Assembly: GCF_030068475.1 (NCBI RefSeq)
Contig: NZ_JAQOSP010000146.1
Coordinates: forward strand, 1 to 40,487
Source: Roseofilum acuticapitatum BLCC-M154
GTDB lineage: Bacteria > Cyanobacteriota > Cyanobacteriia > Cyanobacteriales > Desertifilaceae
Reading direction: 5' to 3'
Length of the DNA: 40,487 nucleotides
The notes beneath the pieces were generated by a model. It was given only the letters and a program-made list of their open reading frames with translations. It was not told the DNA's origin and did no database searches. Position numbers and translations under genes: made by a program. Of the stretch, positions 27,408 to 37,698 are shown in pieces. Within the stretch, counting starts at the first letter, position 1. Each line of letters opens with the position of its first letter.

Positions 27408-28208
27408 CTATTCCTTGTTCCCTGGAATGGGGCCTCGGCGGCCTGGGTCGGTTATAGATTGATGCAGGAATTGTTGTAGGTGGCGTAAGGGTTCGGTTTC
27501 CGGTAGGGTGCTTAACTCTTCTAGGGCTTGCTTGAAGGTCATCTCAGAGCGATAGAGCATTCGATAGGCTTGCTTGAGAGTGCTGAAGTCTTCTTCAGTT
27601 AATCCAGAACGTTTTAAGCCTATGGCATTGATCGATCGCACCCTAGCTGGATTTCCCTCCACTGTCATATAGGGAGGCACATCGCGATCGATCCGGCTCA
27701 TGCCGCCTACCATCGCCATTTTGCCAATATGGACAAACTGGTGAACCCCCAACAGACCGCTAATTCTGGCCTTCGATTCCACCACCACATGGCCGGCAAA
27801 ACCCGTATAATTGGCCACGACTACCTCATTTTCGATGATGCAGTTGTGGGCTACATGCACATAACCCATCAATAAATTGCGATCGCCGATAATCGTCGCT
27901 TCATCCGGCCCCGTAGCCCGATTAATCGTCACATATTCCCGAATACAATTATCATTACCCATTCTGACCCAAGTTTGGGCCCCATCATACTTGAGATCTT
28001 GGGGAGCCAAGCCAATAGCCACTCCCGTAAAAATTTCATTTCTTTCTCCGATCTCCGTCCATCCCTCTAGCACCACATGGGGGCCGATCGTTGTATTTGC
28101 CCCAATAGTCACATTTTCTCCAATTACGGCATAGGGGCCAACGCTCACCGTCGGATGAACCTTAGCGCCACTTTTGATCACTGCCGTTGGATGAATTAGG
28201 GTGGTCAT
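27408..28208 (-). CDS. lpxA: UDP-N-acetylglucosamine acyltransferase
   Basis: First step of lipid A synthesis: acylation of UDP-GlcNAc at the 3-OH. The protein is a left-handed parallel beta helix with hexapeptide repeats through residues 1-190 (IHPTAVIKSGAKV, IGENVTIGANTTIGPHVV, LMGYVHVAHNCIIENEVVV), the catalytic His being in HVAHNC, and a helical C-terminal domain. The ATG at 28208 (MTTLIHPTAV) is preferred over a TTG at 28247 and gives 266 residues. It follows fabZ by 47 bp on the same strand. Confidence 0.96.
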   Translation of the reverse strand: MTTLIHPTAVIKSGAKVHPTVSVGPYAVIGENVTIGANTTIGPHVVLEGWTEIGERNEIFTGVAIGLAPQDLKYDGAQTWVRMGNDNCIREYVTINRATGPDEATIIGDRNLLMGYVHVAHNCIIENEVVVANYTGFAGHVVVESKARISGLLGVHQFVHIGKMAMVGGMSRIDRDVPPYMTVEGNPARVRSINAIGLKRSGLTEEDFSTLKQAYRMLYRSEMTFKQALEELSTLPETEPLRHLQQFLHQSITDPGRRGPIPGNKE

Positions 28209-28255
28209 ATCTCCCCCATTCTGTTTAATCTTGTCTCTAAAAACCAATACTTAAT

Positions 28256-28750
28256 TTACGCTTGACTGAGAATAGAAAATTTGAGTTCTCCTTCTACAGC
28301 CAATTCACCATTGACTTCTACTTTGCCTTGCATGACCACAAATCCTACTTTTAGACGAGTTTTGGTAATTTCTGCGGTAATGATTAACTGGTCTCCGGGA
28401 ACGACAGGACGGCGAAACTTGACCCTATCGATACCGGCAAAGGCAAATAATCCGGCTGGAAAATCTGGCATTTGCACCACAACAATCCCCCCGACTTGGG
28501 CCATGGCTTCAACCATTAATACCCCTGGCATAATGGCACGGCCGGGAAAATGTCCTTGAAATTGGGGTTCATTAAAAGTGATATTTTTTACTCCCACTGC
28601 CCATTTACCTGGTTCATAGGCGATAATCCGGTCTACTAGAGCAAAGGGATAGCGATGAGGAAGCAGTTTATGAATCTCTTCTACACTAAAAACGATGTTT
28701 GTCGGATCGAGAACCGAGGTTTCTGGGTTGGTTTGGGTTTCTGTGGACAT
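28256..28750 (-). CDS. fabZ: (3R)-hydroxyacyl-ACP dehydratase
   Basis: A hot-dog fold enzyme that dehydrates 3-hydroxyacyl-ACP in fatty acid synthesis, drawing on the pool that LpxA also uses. The active-site stretches are [14 protein letters not shown] (catalytic His) and [20 protein letters not shown] (catalytic Glu). Length of 164 includes a disordered 22-residue N-terminus. It sits between lpxC (24-bp gap) and lpxA (47-bp gap), the usual bacterial lpx arrangement. Confidence 0.97.
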   Translation of the reverse strand: MSTETQTNPETSVLDPTNIVFSVEEIHKLLPHRYPFALVDRIIAYEPGKWAVGVKNITFNEPQFQGHFPGRAIMPGVLMVEAMAQVGGIVVVQMPDFPAGLFAFAGIDRVKFRRPVVPGDQLIITAEITKTRLKVGFVVMQGKVEVNGELAVEGELKFSILSQA

Positions 28751-28774
28751 GGGTTAGACGCTAAAAAACAGAAA

Positions 28775-29599
28775 TTAAATCAGTTGGGCAATTTTCTTCG
28801 CCAGTTGCACATGAAGGTGATGGCTGGCCTTAAATGCCAGATAGTGAGCTACAGGGGGAACTCCCACTAAACTCAGGTCTCCCACCAGGTCTAAGAGTTT
28901 ATGACGGGCGGGTTCATTGGCAAATCGTAAGGGGGGATTGAGCCAACCTTCAGGGCCGCAAACGAGAGCATTATCCAGACTACCACCTTTAATTAACCCC
29001 TGCGCCCGTAAGTGTTCAATTTGGTGGGCGAGGCCAAAGGTGCGAGCGGGGGCGATGGTGGTGCTGAAGGGTTCGCGATCGGGTTGCCAAGTGTGCCATT
29101 GTTGACCGATCGCCGCTAAGTCGAATTCGATGCCATAGGTAAAGCGCAGTTGGGGCGCAGGAATGGCGGCAACAAAGGCATCTTTATCGGTAATCCAAAT
29201 GGGTTCGGTTAGGTTTTTTTCTGATACTGGAAACTGTCTCCCATCGGGTTGATGGTCGAGAATGCCTTCAACCCAGGGGGCGGATGAACCATCGAGTAGG
29301 GGAATTTCGGGGCCGTCGATCTCGATTCGGGCATCGGTGATGCCGAGGGAAATTAGGGAGGCGAGTAGGTGTTCTACGGTACGCACGCTGGCTTGTCCAA
29401 CGGCTAGTTCCGTCGAGAGGATGGTGGATTTTACGGCTGCGATCTGGGCGGGAATGGTGGGGCGATTGGGTAGATCGACGCGGACAAAGTAGCGTCCGCT
29501 TCCGGGTTGGGCGGGTAGAACTTTGACTTGGGTTTCCAGACCACTATGCAAACCGATACCGGATTGGGTGAAGGGTTGGGTTAGAGTTGCGATCGCCAT
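28775..29599 (-). CDS. lpxC: UDP-3-O-acyl-GlcNAc deacetylase
   Basis: Zinc deacetylase that performs the committed step of lipid A synthesis. Motifs in order: [10 protein letters not shown] (near 13-22), TVEHLLASL (zinc His), [16 protein letters not shown] and [12 protein letters not shown] (second zinc His and Asp). Length of 274 is at the short end but normal for cyanobacteria. The start is only 2 bp after the stop of the bamA gene, so they are surely cotranscribed. Confidence 0.97.
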   Translation of the reverse strand: MAIATLTQPFTQSGIGLHSGLETQVKVLPAQPGSGRYFVRVDLPNRPTIPAQIAAVKSTILSTELAVGQASVRTVEHLLASLISLGITDARIEIDGPEIPLLDGSSAPWVEGILDHQPDGRQFPVSEKNLTEPIWITDKDAFVAAIPAPQLRFTYGIEFDLAAIGQQWHTWQPDREPFSTTIAPARTFGLAHQIEHLRAQGLIKGGSLDNALVCGPEGWLNPPLRFANEPARHKLLDLVGDLSLVGVPPVAHYLAFKASHHLHVQLAKKIAQLI

Positions 29600-29601
29600 G
29601 A

Positions 29602-32340
29602 TTAAAATTTCTCTCCAATGCCAAAGTGTACTCGACTACTGCCATCGGTGGTAAATCCGTAATCTACACGGATGGGCCCCAGGGGGGTATTGATGCGTAC
29701 CCCAATCCCTGCGGCTGCTCCTGAGCCGGGCAATCCCCTGCGTCCGGAGGGGTCTCCAATCACGGCACTACCCGATCCGAGGTTGCTGGCGGCATCTACA
29801 AATAATACACCTCCAAAGAGTCGGGCGACGGGGAAGCGATATTCTACAGTTCCTTCGAGGAAGTAGCGACCACTGCCGAGATCTCCTTCTGCAAAGCCTC
29901 TAACCGACTCTAGACCGCCGAGAATGAAGGCTTCATAGGGGGGGAGGTCTCCGAAGGTTGCACCGCCTTCAATTTGAAAGGCTAGGGCTTGGGGGCCTTC
30001 ATGGAAGTCGGTGAATTTAACGGGGACATAGAAGGTATGGCTGCCCCGTAAACGACTCATGACGACGCTGGTGACGGGAATGGACTGCTCGATACTGAAT
30101 CGGGTGAGGGAGCCACCGGTGGGTTGGGCTGGGTTGTTACGGCTATCTTTGACCATGCCAAACTGGAGCATGAGCAGGTCATCTACGCCGGTATTATGGA
30201 AGGCTAGACGTTGCCCTTCATCGTCTCTAGCGGTGAGGTCATTATCGGCATCGCGGATCGAAACATGCTGGTATTGTAAGCCTAGGGAGCCTATCCAATC
30301 GGGTTTTAAGGGGTCTTCGCCCAAGGGACGGGAAAAGCGAATACCTGCACCGGTACGCAGCACGCGGGGGCGATCGCCATTTTCTAAGCGGATCGGGTTT
30401 TCATCACCGTCATAAACCAGGGAGATCGATCGCCGTCTAAATCCATTCATGGTATAAGCTGTACGGTTGGGATCTCCGCTAATCCACGGGTCGCTAAAAC
30501 TAACATCGAATAGGAAGTCACGGGTTCCAAGCTGCACTTCTGTCGCCAGGGTCTGGTTTCTACCCCGAAAGTTCGTTTCTTGATAACTTAAGGAGCCAAA
30601 CAGACCACTGGCAGAACTGATACCGCCTCCTGCGGCGATCGATCCCGTATTTTGTTCCTGTACATTCAGCACCACCACCACTTTCGTGGGGTCAGTTCCC
30701 GGATTCAACGTCACATTCACATCCTGGAAAACACCCAAGCCATACACACGCTGCAAATCAGCTTGAATCGTATCCCGATTAAAAATATCTCCCGGTTGTA
30801 AACTCAATTGGCGAGTAACAATATACTCCCGCGTTCTCCCCCTAACTGGCTCTCCATCTTCTTCCGTATCCTGCCCATCTCGATTCAGATAAACAATCTC
30901 AATTCCTTCAATCACCCCTTCGGGAATCACTAGGGTAACCGTCCCATCATCCCCCACTTCTGGTGCATCCACTACCTGAGCCAAAATATACCCATTCTCT
31001 TGATACCAGGTGTTCAAATCTTGAATGCTCACTTGCAAACGACGCAGATTTAGGGTTTTTCCATATTGATCTCCAAAAATTTGATCGATTGCTTCCTGGG
31101 GAACCACGGAAGGAATATCTGTTCCTGGATTAGCATTAATTGTAACTTGCCTTAAAACTGGATTAGGCTCTACCTCAAATGTTACCCTTACACCTAATGG
31201 GGTATCCTCTGGAGTAGCTCGCACATTGGCAAAGAATCCCGTAGCAAAAATAGAATCAATATCTTCTTGCAGTCGAGAACGGGTAGTAGTACGTCCAGCT
31301 TGGGTACTAATCACCTCAAATACTCGATTTCTTAAGTCTCCCTCTACTCCACGCACAACCACTTCTGCTACTAATACTCTCGGTTCTGTGGGTGATGCGT
31401 CATTATTTTGGCTCACTTGAGTCGTGAGGGATGCAATTAAGGCATTTTCCTGTAACGGTTGCGGTTGAGGAAGTGCGGTAAAGGCTAAGGTTTTTTGCTC
31501 CGTTAATCCACTTTCCTTAACTTGAGAAAAAGGCGTAAATGCTAGTTGTTGAGATTTTTCCTGTAACGGTTGCGGTTGAGGAAGTGCGGTAAAGGCTAAG
31601 GTTTGTTGCTCCGTTAATCCACTTTCCTTAACTTGAGAAAAAGGCGTAAATGCCAGTTGTTGAGATTTTTCCGCCAATGGTTGCGGTTGAGGAAGTGCGG
31701 TAAAGGCTAAGGTTTGTTGCTCCGTTAATCCACTTTCCTTAACTTGAGAAAAAGGAGTAAATGCCAGTTGTTGAGATTTTTCCGCCAATGGTTGCGGTTG
31801 AGGAAGTGCGGTAAAGGCTAAGGTTTTTTGCTCCGTTAGCGCACTTTCCTTAACTTGAGAAAAAGGCGTAAATGCCAGTTGTTGAGATTTTTCCGCTAAC
31901 TGTTGCGGTTGAGGAAGTGCGGTAAAGGCTAAGGTTTGTTGCTCCGTTAATCCACTTTCCTTAACTTGAGAAAAAGGCGTAAATGCCAGTTGTTGAGATT
32001 TTTCCTCTAGCGGTTGCGGTTGAGGAAGTGCGGTAAAGGCTAAGGTTTGTTGCTCCGTTAATCCACTTTCTTTTACTTCCGAAAAAGGCGTAAATGCCAG
32101 TTTTTCTCCTAAAGATTTAGAAGAAGAAACTCCTAGGGATTGATGAAGAATGGGGATAGATTCTTTCTCTGACTCTGGTATAATCGGCACAGATTGCCCA
32201 TGAATATCCTCATCAGTCGTGTAAGGAGAAGGGTCTACTGTTTCCGCAGTAGGGTTTAAAACTTGACCTTGGACAGACTCGACAAAACTGAGAGTTGCCG
32301 AAGTGGTTAATAAGGTCAACCAGACAGGAGACAAGCGCAT
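29602..32340 (-). CDS. bamA: Omp85/BamA outer-membrane assembly factor
   Basis: Inserts beta-barrel proteins into the outer membrane. Residues 1-25 form a signal peptide. Residues 81-302 are six copies of a 37-residue repeat ([12 protein letters not shown]... / [10 protein letters not shown]...). Three POTRA domains (about 315-560) follow, including '[15 protein letters not shown]' and '[13 protein letters not shown]'. The 16-strand barrel then runs to the C-terminus and ends in a terminal Phe (FGIGEKF), with the VRGF-type motif in '[12 protein letters not shown]'. Length is 912. The ATG at 32340 (MRLSPVWLT) is chosen over 32373. It begins 124 bp after purC, as in other cyanobacteria, and continues into lpxC. 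Confidence 0.96.
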   Translation of the reverse strand: MRLSPVWLTLLTTSATLSFVESVQGQVLNPTAETVDPSPYTTDEDIHGQSVPIIPESEKESIPILHQSLGVSSSKSLGEKLAFTPFSEVKESGLTEQQTLAFTALPQPQPLEEKSQQLAFTPFSQVKESGLTEQQTLAFTALPQPQQLAEKSQQLAFTPFSQVKESALTEQKTLAFTALPQPQPLAEKSQQLAFTPFSQVKESGLTEQQTLAFTALPQPQPLAEKSQQLAFTPFSQVKESGLTEQQTLAFTALPQPQPLQEKSQQLAFTPFSQVKESGLTEQKTLAFTALPQPQPLQENALIASLTTQVSQNNDASPTEPRVLVAEVVVRGVEGDLRNRVFEVISTQAGRTTTRSRLQEDIDSIFATGFFANVRATPEDTPLGVRVTFEVEPNPVLRQVTINANPGTDIPSVVPQEAIDQIFGDQYGKTLNLRRLQVSIQDLNTWYQENGYILAQVVDAPEVGDDGTVTLVIPEGVIEGIEIVYLNRDGQDTEEDGEPVRGRTREYIVTRQLSLQPGDIFNRDTIQADLQRVYGLGVFQDVNVTLNPGTDPTKVVVVLNVQEQNTGSIAAGGGISSASGLFGSLSYQETNFRGRNQTLATEVQLGTRDFLFDVSFSDPWISGDPNRTAYTMNGFRRRSISLVYDGDENPIRLENGDRPRVLRTGAGIRFSRPLGEDPLKPDWIGSLGLQYQHVSIRDADNDLTARDDEGQRLAFHNTGVDDLLMLQFGMVKDSRNNPAQPTGGSLTRFSIEQSIPVTSVVMSRLRGSHTFYVPVKFTDFHEGPQALAFQIEGGATFGDLPPYEAFILGGLESVRGFAEGDLGSGRYFLEGTVEYRFPVARLFGGVLFVDAASNLGSGSAVIGDPSGRRGLPGSGAAAGIGVRINTPLGPIRVDYGFTTDGSSRVHFGIGEKF
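31435..32100 (-). repeat. Six 111-bp tandem repeats inside bamA
   Basis: Each 111-bp unit encodes a 37-residue segment with two LAFT motifs, LAFTPFS and [10 protein letters not shown]. The units differ at only a few codons (QQT/QKT, SGL/SAL, PLAEK/PLQEK), so the array is recently expanded or homogenised. The segment lies after the signal peptide and before the first POTRA, so it would be in the periplasm. Confidence 0.95.
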
Positions 32341-32485
32341 TGTTTTCACGTTCCGTAAACTTCCACACACCACATTGAACAGTTGGCTTGGCTGTTGAGT
32401 CGGGTATTCGGATTAGGGCAATCCTACGACTCCAGCCAAAACACCTCAATCAACCCCTTAACTTAACACTTCTGAAGAGGTATTT

Positions 32486-33214
32486 TCATTTGGTCTTGCC
32501 TAAAACTCTTTCTAGCACTTGCTCATAGGCAGATTCAACATCGCCTAAATCCTGACGAAAGCGGTCTTTATCTAGGATACGCGCTTGGGGGTCAGTTTCG
32601 TCCTGTTTCCATAAACGACAGGTGTCTGGGCTAATTTCGTCAGCGAGGAGGATATGGCCGTGACGATCGCGCCCGAATTCTAGCTTAAAATCAACCAGGA
32701 TGATGCCACACTCCTGGAAAAAGGCGCTCAGATGATGATTGATGTCCAGGGACATTTGGCGAATCTGGTCGAGTTCTTCTGGTGTAGCGAGGTTGAGGAG
32801 CAGGAGGCGATCGCGAGTTAGCAGAGGATCGCCCAAACTATCATTTTTATAGCAATATTCTACCAGAGGCGGATCGATTTCCGTACCCAGAGCTAAACCC
32901 GTTTGTTTGCAGAGACTACCGGCAGCACGGTTACGCACGATGACCTCAATGGGCACAATCGTTACCGCCTTCACCCGCATTTTCCGATCCGAAAGGCAGT
33001 CAATATAGTGGGTGGGAATGCCCTGAGCTTCGAGCATTTGGAATAAATGACTGGAGATCGCACAATTAATCTGTCCCTTACCAGTAATGGTTCCCCGTTT
33101 TTGGGCATTAAACGCCGTAGCATCATCCTTGAAATAGGAGAGTAGCACATCGGGATCTTCGGTTTGGTAAACGATTTTGGCTTTCCCTTCGTACAGTTGT
33201 GTCTGTTGTGTCAT
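32486..33214 (-). CDS. purC: SAICAR synthase
   Basis: ATP-dependent condensation of CAIR with aspartate in purine synthesis. The protein starts TQLYEGKAKIVYQTED and contains PIEVIVRNRAAGSL, LVDFKLEFGRD (ATP site) and DEISPDTCRLW, the family signatures. The ATG at 33214 gives 242 residues; an upstream TTG at 33232 is less likely. It leads into bamA, a conserved cyanobacterial pairing. The 163-bp region upstream, shared with a divergent small gene, probably holds both promoters. Confidence 0.97.
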   Translation of the reverse strand: MTQQTQLYEGKAKIVYQTEDPDVLLSYFKDDATAFNAQKRGTITGKGQINCAISSHLFQMLEAQGIPTHYIDCLSDRKMRVKAVTIVPIEVIVRNRAAGSLCKQTGLALGTEIDPPLVEYCYKNDSLGDPLLTRDRLLLLNLATPEELDQIRQMSLDINHHLSAFFQECGIILVDFKLEFGRDRHGHILLADEISPDTCRLWKQDETDPQARILDKDRFRQDLGDVESAYEQVLERVLGKTK

Positions 33215-33377
33215 AAAGCGTTGAGAATTCAAAACCCATTAGCCTTAACGATACCTCTTTTTGGGGCAGTCATTATCATGAGTCATTAGCGAATCGGCTA
33301 AGGTGACAATTTGTGAATTTTGGTAAACCACACGCTACAATCCCAATAGCACCATACAGCCTAATTCTTTTTGAACT

Positions 33378-33572
33378 ATGTTCGATCAATTTGCGCCTAT
33401 TTTTCAAGAACTGACCCAACAACCCGTAGCCTTTTTCGGGGGATTCTGTTCTGGGGTGTTACGGCTCAATTTATCAGAAGATCCGATTAAGACCTGGCTG
33501 GATCAACAAATTAGCACCCCAGAAACCGATACTCCTTCGTCTTCTGGCCCGCAGTCGATTGAAATTGATTAA
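33378..33572 (+). CDS. Small hypothetical protein, 64 aa
   Basis: A short protein (MFDQFAPIFQELTQQPVAFFGG...) with a hydrophobic central stretch (PVAFFGGFCSGVLRLNL, about residues 16-32) and an acidic, Ser/Pro-rich tail. It resembles small cyanobacterial proteins that accompany purC, but I cannot name a family. It is divergent from purC and convergent with argC, 42 bp away. Confidence 0.65.
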   Translation: MFDQFAPIFQELTQQPVAFFGGFCSGVLRLNLSEDPIKTWLDQQISTPETDTPSSSGPQSIEID

Positions 33573-33614
33573 GTTTATGGGGGAAGGGCTATTATTGCCT
33601 CTCCCCCCTATGGG

Positions 33615-34676
33615 TTAGGGATAAAAGGCTAATTGGGGTAAACCCAAGGTTTCGTCCCAACCCTTGATCAGATTCAGACATTGAATGGCTTGGCCCGCTT
33701 GTCCCTTAATGAGGTTATCAATGGCTGACATCACAATTACCCGATTGGTACGCGCATCCACTTCTAAACCCAGATAGCAGAGATTCGTCCCACAGGCCCA
33801 CTTGGTTTGCGGATAGATGCCATTGGGTAATACCCGCACCCAAGGGGAATTTTGATAGAAGACGCTATAGATGGTGCGTAAATCTTCCCGGACTAAACCG
33901 GGGTCGCGCAGGGTCGCATAAACCGTGGCTAAGATCCCACGTACCATGGGAATCAGATGGGGAGTAAATTGCACCTTAACTTCATGGCTGGCTAAATCGC
34001 TACAGACTTGTTCGAGTTCGGGGGTATGTCGGTGACGGGTTACGCCATAGGCTGAGAAGGAGCTATCGGCTTCTGCTAAGAGGAGGTTAATTTTACCTTG
34101 TCTTCCGCCTCCAGATGTGCCGGACTTGGCATCGACAATGAGGGTATCGGGTTCGATTAATCCTTGTTTGAGTAAGGGGGCGATCGCCAGTAAACTGCTC
34201 GTAGTGTAACATCCCGGACAAGCAATGAGATTAGTATGGGGAATGCGATCGCGATAAATTTCCGGTAATCCATACACTGCCTTCGAGAGTACCTCATAAT
34301 CCGCCCGGTCTTCGCTGCCATACCAAGCCTTATAGACCTCCATATCGGTTAACCGATAATCGGCCGACAAATCCAGAACCAAACAGCCTCTTTCGAGTAA
34401 TTGGGGAGCCATCTTGCACGCTAACCCATTGGGCAGCCCTAAAAATACGACCTCACAGCGAGAGGCAATCTTATCAATATCAATAGATTCAACCGTAAGA
34501 TTCACCTGATGGGCCAAATGGGGGTAAATATCCCCATAGGATTTGCCCGCGCTACTGTCGCCTCCTAAATAAACTAAATCGACTTTGGGATGTTCGCATA
34601 ACATCCGCACCAGTTGCACGCCTCCATAGCCAGAAGCGCCCACTATACCAACGGTAACTTGCCCATTGTCTCCCAT
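33615..34676 (-). CDS. argC: N-acetyl-gamma-glutamyl-phosphate reductase
   Basis: Third step of arginine synthesis: NADPH-dependent reduction of N-acetylglutamyl phosphate. The NADP motif is [15 protein letters not shown] (near residues 10-24), the active-site cysteine is in [10 protein letters not shown], and [11 protein letters not shown] and RHRHTPE are conserved. Length of 353 is normal. Only 3 nt of leader separate the ATG from an upstream stop context, and a perfect inverted repeat lies 54 bp upstream. pcrA, on the same strand, ends 274 bp away, so argC has room for its own promoter. Confidence 0.97.
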   Translation of the reverse strand: MGDNGQVTVGIVGASGYGGVQLVRMLCEHPKVDLVYLGGDSSAGKSYGDIYPHLAHQVNLTVESIDIDKIASRCEVVFLGLPNGLACKMAPQLLERGCLVLDLSADYRLTDMEVYKAWYGSEDRADYEVLSKAVYGLPEIYRDRIPHTNLIACPGCYTTSSLLAIAPLLKQGLIEPDTLIVDAKSGTSGGGRQGKINLLLAEADSSFSAYGVTRHRHTPELEQVCSDLASHEVKVQFTPHLIPMVRGILATVYATLRDPGLVREDLRTIYSVFYQNSPWVRVLPNGIYPQTKWACGTNLCYLGLEVDARTNRVIVMSAIDNLIKGQAGQAIQCLNLIKGWDETLGLPQLAFYP

Positions 34677-34729
34677 GATTTGACCCTTAGTGAAATGTAG
34701 AGTGTACGTGATTCGAGTTTAGATCCGAA

Positions 34730-34758
34730 TTCAGGGTTCTAGGTAAGGGAACCCTGAA
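34730..34758 (-). promoter_or_regulatory. Perfect inverted repeat upstream of argC
   Basis: TTCAGGGTTC (34730-34739) and GAACCCTGAA (34749-34758) form a perfect 10-bp inverted repeat with a 9-nt spacer, 54 bp upstream of argC. On the minus strand no T-run follows, so it is more like an operator or mRNA stem than a terminator. The regulator is unknown. Confidence 0.5.
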
Positions 34759-34800
34759 GGATTAAAGGTTGGCTGCATTGTAGTCCCAAAACTGACATTC

Positions 34801-34889
34801 AATTAAAAATTAAAAATTAAAAATTAAAAATTATTTTTTATACATAGTCCTCCCTCATCCCCCAGCCCCTTCTCCCGCAGGAGAAGGGG
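34801..34889. repeat. AATTAAA array and GC-rich hairpin
   Basis: Four tandem copies of AATTAAA (34801-34828) are followed by CCCCTTCTCC / GGAGAAGGGG (34866-34889, CGCA loop). Each belongs to a dispersed family with another copy in this window (19054-19081 and 21431-21454). Confidence 0.85.
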
Positions 34890-34950
34890 AGAAGAAGTCC
34901 CTTTCCCACGCTAACGTTGACCATCTTACCTAGAACACCTTTTCCTCAGT

Positions 34951-37347
34951 TCAGGGCAATTTTTGTAAAGGAACCACTTTGGGGTTAAGAATTTTGCGCC
35001 CTAAACCCGTAAATTGAATGGCTACTGATTGCTGTTCTCCCTTGCCGAATACATGGGTAATTTGTCCTACTCCAAAGCTACGGTGCAGGACGCGATCGCC
35101 CACTTGCCAACCCTGATTTTTTTTTGCACTATTTTTGGTCTTACTTGCACTCTTAGATTCATTTTTCTTCACCGGCTTGCTGACGGTTTTTGCTGCGGGT
35201 TTTTCAGGGGAATCCGATCGAGGGGAACTAACTCTAGAAGCATAAGCATTACTCCCCTTTAATAACTCGCGGGGTAATTCGCCCAAAAATTGCGAAGGAG
35301 TTGCCGGTTCTCGGTTACCCCACAACCGTCTTTCTTGGGCATGGGTTAAAAATAATTGTTCCTGGGCGCGGGTAATACCCACATAACATAAGCGCCGTTC
35401 TTCTTCTAGAGCTGCGGGGTCATCTATGCTGCGAAAATTGGGAAATAAACCCTCTTCTAAACCGACTAAAAAGACAATGGGAAATTCTAGACCTTTGGCA
35501 GCATGAAGGGTCATTAAAGTAACCGCATTTTCTCCTTCTTCCAGATTATCTAACTCAGATTGCAAGGGGGCATAATTGAGATAGCTGGAGAGATGGGTAT
35601 CGCCGGTTTCTTCCTCATATTGGGTAATGGCGCTAAAGAGTTCTTGTAGGTTTTGTAAGCGATTTTCCGATTCATCGGTTCCCTGGTATTTGAGATCTTT
35701 GAGATATTCAGAGTCCGTTAAAATCCCTTGAGCAATCGTCGAAGCTGTTTCAGTTTCTACACGAGATTGCCAACGGGAAATCAGGCTATAAAAGCTCATC
35801 ACTGCTTTGGTTGAGCGCCCGGCTAAGGTTCTCACAGAGGTTTCATCACTGATGATTTCCCATAGGGGAATACCGAGTTCTGCCGATGCACCTAAGAGTC
35901 GATCTAAGGTGGATTTGCCAATCCCGCGACGGGGGATATTAATCACTCGTAATAAGCTGACGGTATCGGCTGGGTTGATCAATAAGCGTAGATAGCAAAT
36001 GGCATCCTTGATTTCTTTGCGATCGTAAAACTTTAAGCCTCCCACCATCCGATATTTAATATTTTGCCTCACCAACACATCCTCAAAGGCACGGGACTGG
36101 GCATTAGTGCGATACAAAATGGCAAAACTGCCCCAATTAACCTCCGGATTCTTTTGTTCGAGTTGACGAATCTGACGAATGACAAATTCTGCCTCCTCTA
36201 CTTCATTATCGGCTTGGTAGCAGGTAATGGGAACTCCTGAATCACGAGTGGGACGTAACACCTTATCAATCCGCTCCTTATTGTTTTGAATCAAGTGATT
36301 CGCTGCTTTTAGGATATTTTCTCGCGAGCGATAATTTTCTTCTAGTTTAATCATAGTTTGGCTGTTGCGATCCGGCAAACCATCACCAAAATCTTTTTGA
36401 AAATCCATCAAAATGGTAAAATCAGCCATGCGGAAACTATAAATGGATTGATCGGCATCTCCGACGACAAAAATCGAGCGATTTTGCCAATCTTTATTGT
36501 TATTGCTCTGAACTCCACCGGTAGATAACAAGCGAATGAGATCGTATTGGGTGCGATTGGTATCCTGATACTCATCAACTAAAATGTGATGAAACCGGTT
36601 ATGCCAGTAGGCTAGAACCTGTTCATTTTGTCGCAATAATCTGACGGGAACTAAGATTAAGTCATCAAAATCGAGGGCGTTATTTTCGGCTAACCGCTTC
36701 TGATACATTTCATAGACTTCAGCAATCACCCGTCCGCGATAGTTGGGTTGTTCTCGCTGGAAGTCTTGGGGCGATAATCCCTGATTTTTGGCATTGCTAA
36801 TGGCGTAACGAACGGATTTATGGTTAAATTTTTTGTCATCTAGATTTAAGTCTTTGGTGACAATTTCTTTGACTAGGCTTTGTACGTCTGATTCATCAAA
36901 GATAGAAAACTGTTTATCCCATCGTCTGCCGGTTTCATCTTGGTATTTATCGATGTCGTAGCGTAAAATTCGAGCGCAGGAAGCATGGAATGTACCGACC
37001 CATAGGGGTTTAATATACTCTTGATAGATGCGCGATCGCAACCGCATCTGTTCCGCCTCCCCCAAATCCTCCCAATCGCGCCCCGTAGAACTGCGAGCCA
37101 ACTGCTCGGCAAACAACCGTTCAATGCGCTCTTTCATCTCCCGCGCTGCTTTATTCGTAAAAGTTACCGCCAAAATCTGTTCTGGATGCACCCGATGCCG
37201 TAAAATTAAATGGGCAATCCGATAGGTAAGGGCACGAGTTTTGCCCGAACCTGCACCGGCAACCACCAACATCGGGCCGCACACATGCTCAACCGCCTTT
37301 CGTTGCGAAGGATTGAGAACACTGAGAAAATCTGAGGTTTGGGTCAT
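34951..37347 (-). CDS. pcrA: UvrD/PcrA-type ATP-dependent DNA helicase
   Basis: A superfamily 1A 3-prime to 5-prime helicase acting in repair and replication restart. Motifs: LNPSQRKAVEH (Q motif), VVAGAGSGKTRALTYRIAHL (motif I), VTFTNKAAREMKER (motif Ia), LVDEYQDTN (motif II), VVGDADQSIYSFRMADF (motif III), EENYRSRENIL (motif IV), VTLMTLHAAKGLEFPIVF (motif V) and RRLCYVGITRAQEQL (motif VI). The C-terminus has the KxGD-VxH-xFGxG module (VGDRVLHRSFGVGQI) for RNA polymerase contact. The ATG at 37347 (MTQTSDF) gives 798 residues; the longer start at 37389 adds untranslated-looking sequence. The C-terminal linker is Lys/Ser-rich. Confidence 0.97.
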   Translation of the reverse strand: MTQTSDFLSVLNPSQRKAVEHVCGPMLVVAGAGSGKTRALTYRIAHLILRHRVHPEQILAVTFTNKAAREMKERIERLFAEQLARSSTGRDWEDLGEAEQMRLRSRIYQEYIKPLWVGTFHASCARILRYDIDKYQDETGRRWDKQFSIFDESDVQSLVKEIVTKDLNLDDKKFNHKSVRYAISNAKNQGLSPQDFQREQPNYRGRVIAEVYEMYQKRLAENNALDFDDLILVPVRLLRQNEQVLAYWHNRFHHILVDEYQDTNRTQYDLIRLLSTGGVQSNNNKDWQNRSIFVVGDADQSIYSFRMADFTILMDFQKDFGDGLPDRNSQTMIKLEENYRSRENILKAANHLIQNNKERIDKVLRPTRDSGVPITCYQADNEVEEAEFVIRQIRQLEQKNPEVNWGSFAILYRTNAQSRAFEDVLVRQNIKYRMVGGLKFYDRKEIKDAICYLRLLINPADTVSLLRVINIPRRGIGKSTLDRLLGASAELGIPLWEIISDETSVRTLAGRSTKAVMSFYSLISRWQSRVETETASTIAQGILTDSEYLKDLKYQGTDESENRLQNLQELFSAITQYEEETGDTHLSSYLNYAPLQSELDNLEEGENAVTLMTLHAAKGLEFPIVFLVGLEEGLFPNFRSIDDPAALEEERRLCYVGITRAQEQLFLTHAQERRLWGNREPATPSQFLGELPRELLKGSNAYASRVSSPRSDSPEKPAAKTVSKPVKKNESKSASKTKNSAKKNQGWQVGDRVLHRSFGVGQITHVFGKGEQQSVAIQFTGLGRKILNPKVVPLQKLP

Positions 37348-37572
37348 GGTCGGGACAAGGCTGAGTCTACGGCAAACGAGAGATGACATTATAACATTAC
37401 TGGTGATACTTAGGGAAATCCGAAAATAAATAGAGTTTTCATTTTCTATCCCAACGAAGTTAGCGATTAAAGGAGATTTATTACAGAATTGGGCTGTTGA
37501 GTTTCAACCCAAAATCTATGTAATTTGGTCTTGAAAATTTCAGGATGGGACTATTTTCAAAATGAATTCCTT

Positions 37573-37698
37573 GTGCTATCATCTACTTTGGTATTCAAGA
37601 ATGAACGGATATCTAGACCGTCTCAGATTATCCAGGTCTTTCTCTACTCTTTCACATTCCTACTTTTAAACGGCCCTAATGTTCACCAATATTCGCCT
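37573..37698 (+). other. Possible N-terminal part of the ATP-grasp gene, other frame
   Basis: In the frame one base off from the ATP-grasp gene, the sequence reads LLLNGPNVHQYSP up to position 37698, where it could join LLEACKSL if one T of the TTTT run at 37698-37701 were removed. The joined segment would be a natural start for the protein. Starts are weak (GTG 37573 or TTG 37588) and no ribosome site is clear. The rest of 37390-37572 holds nothing I recognise. Confidence 0.4.
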
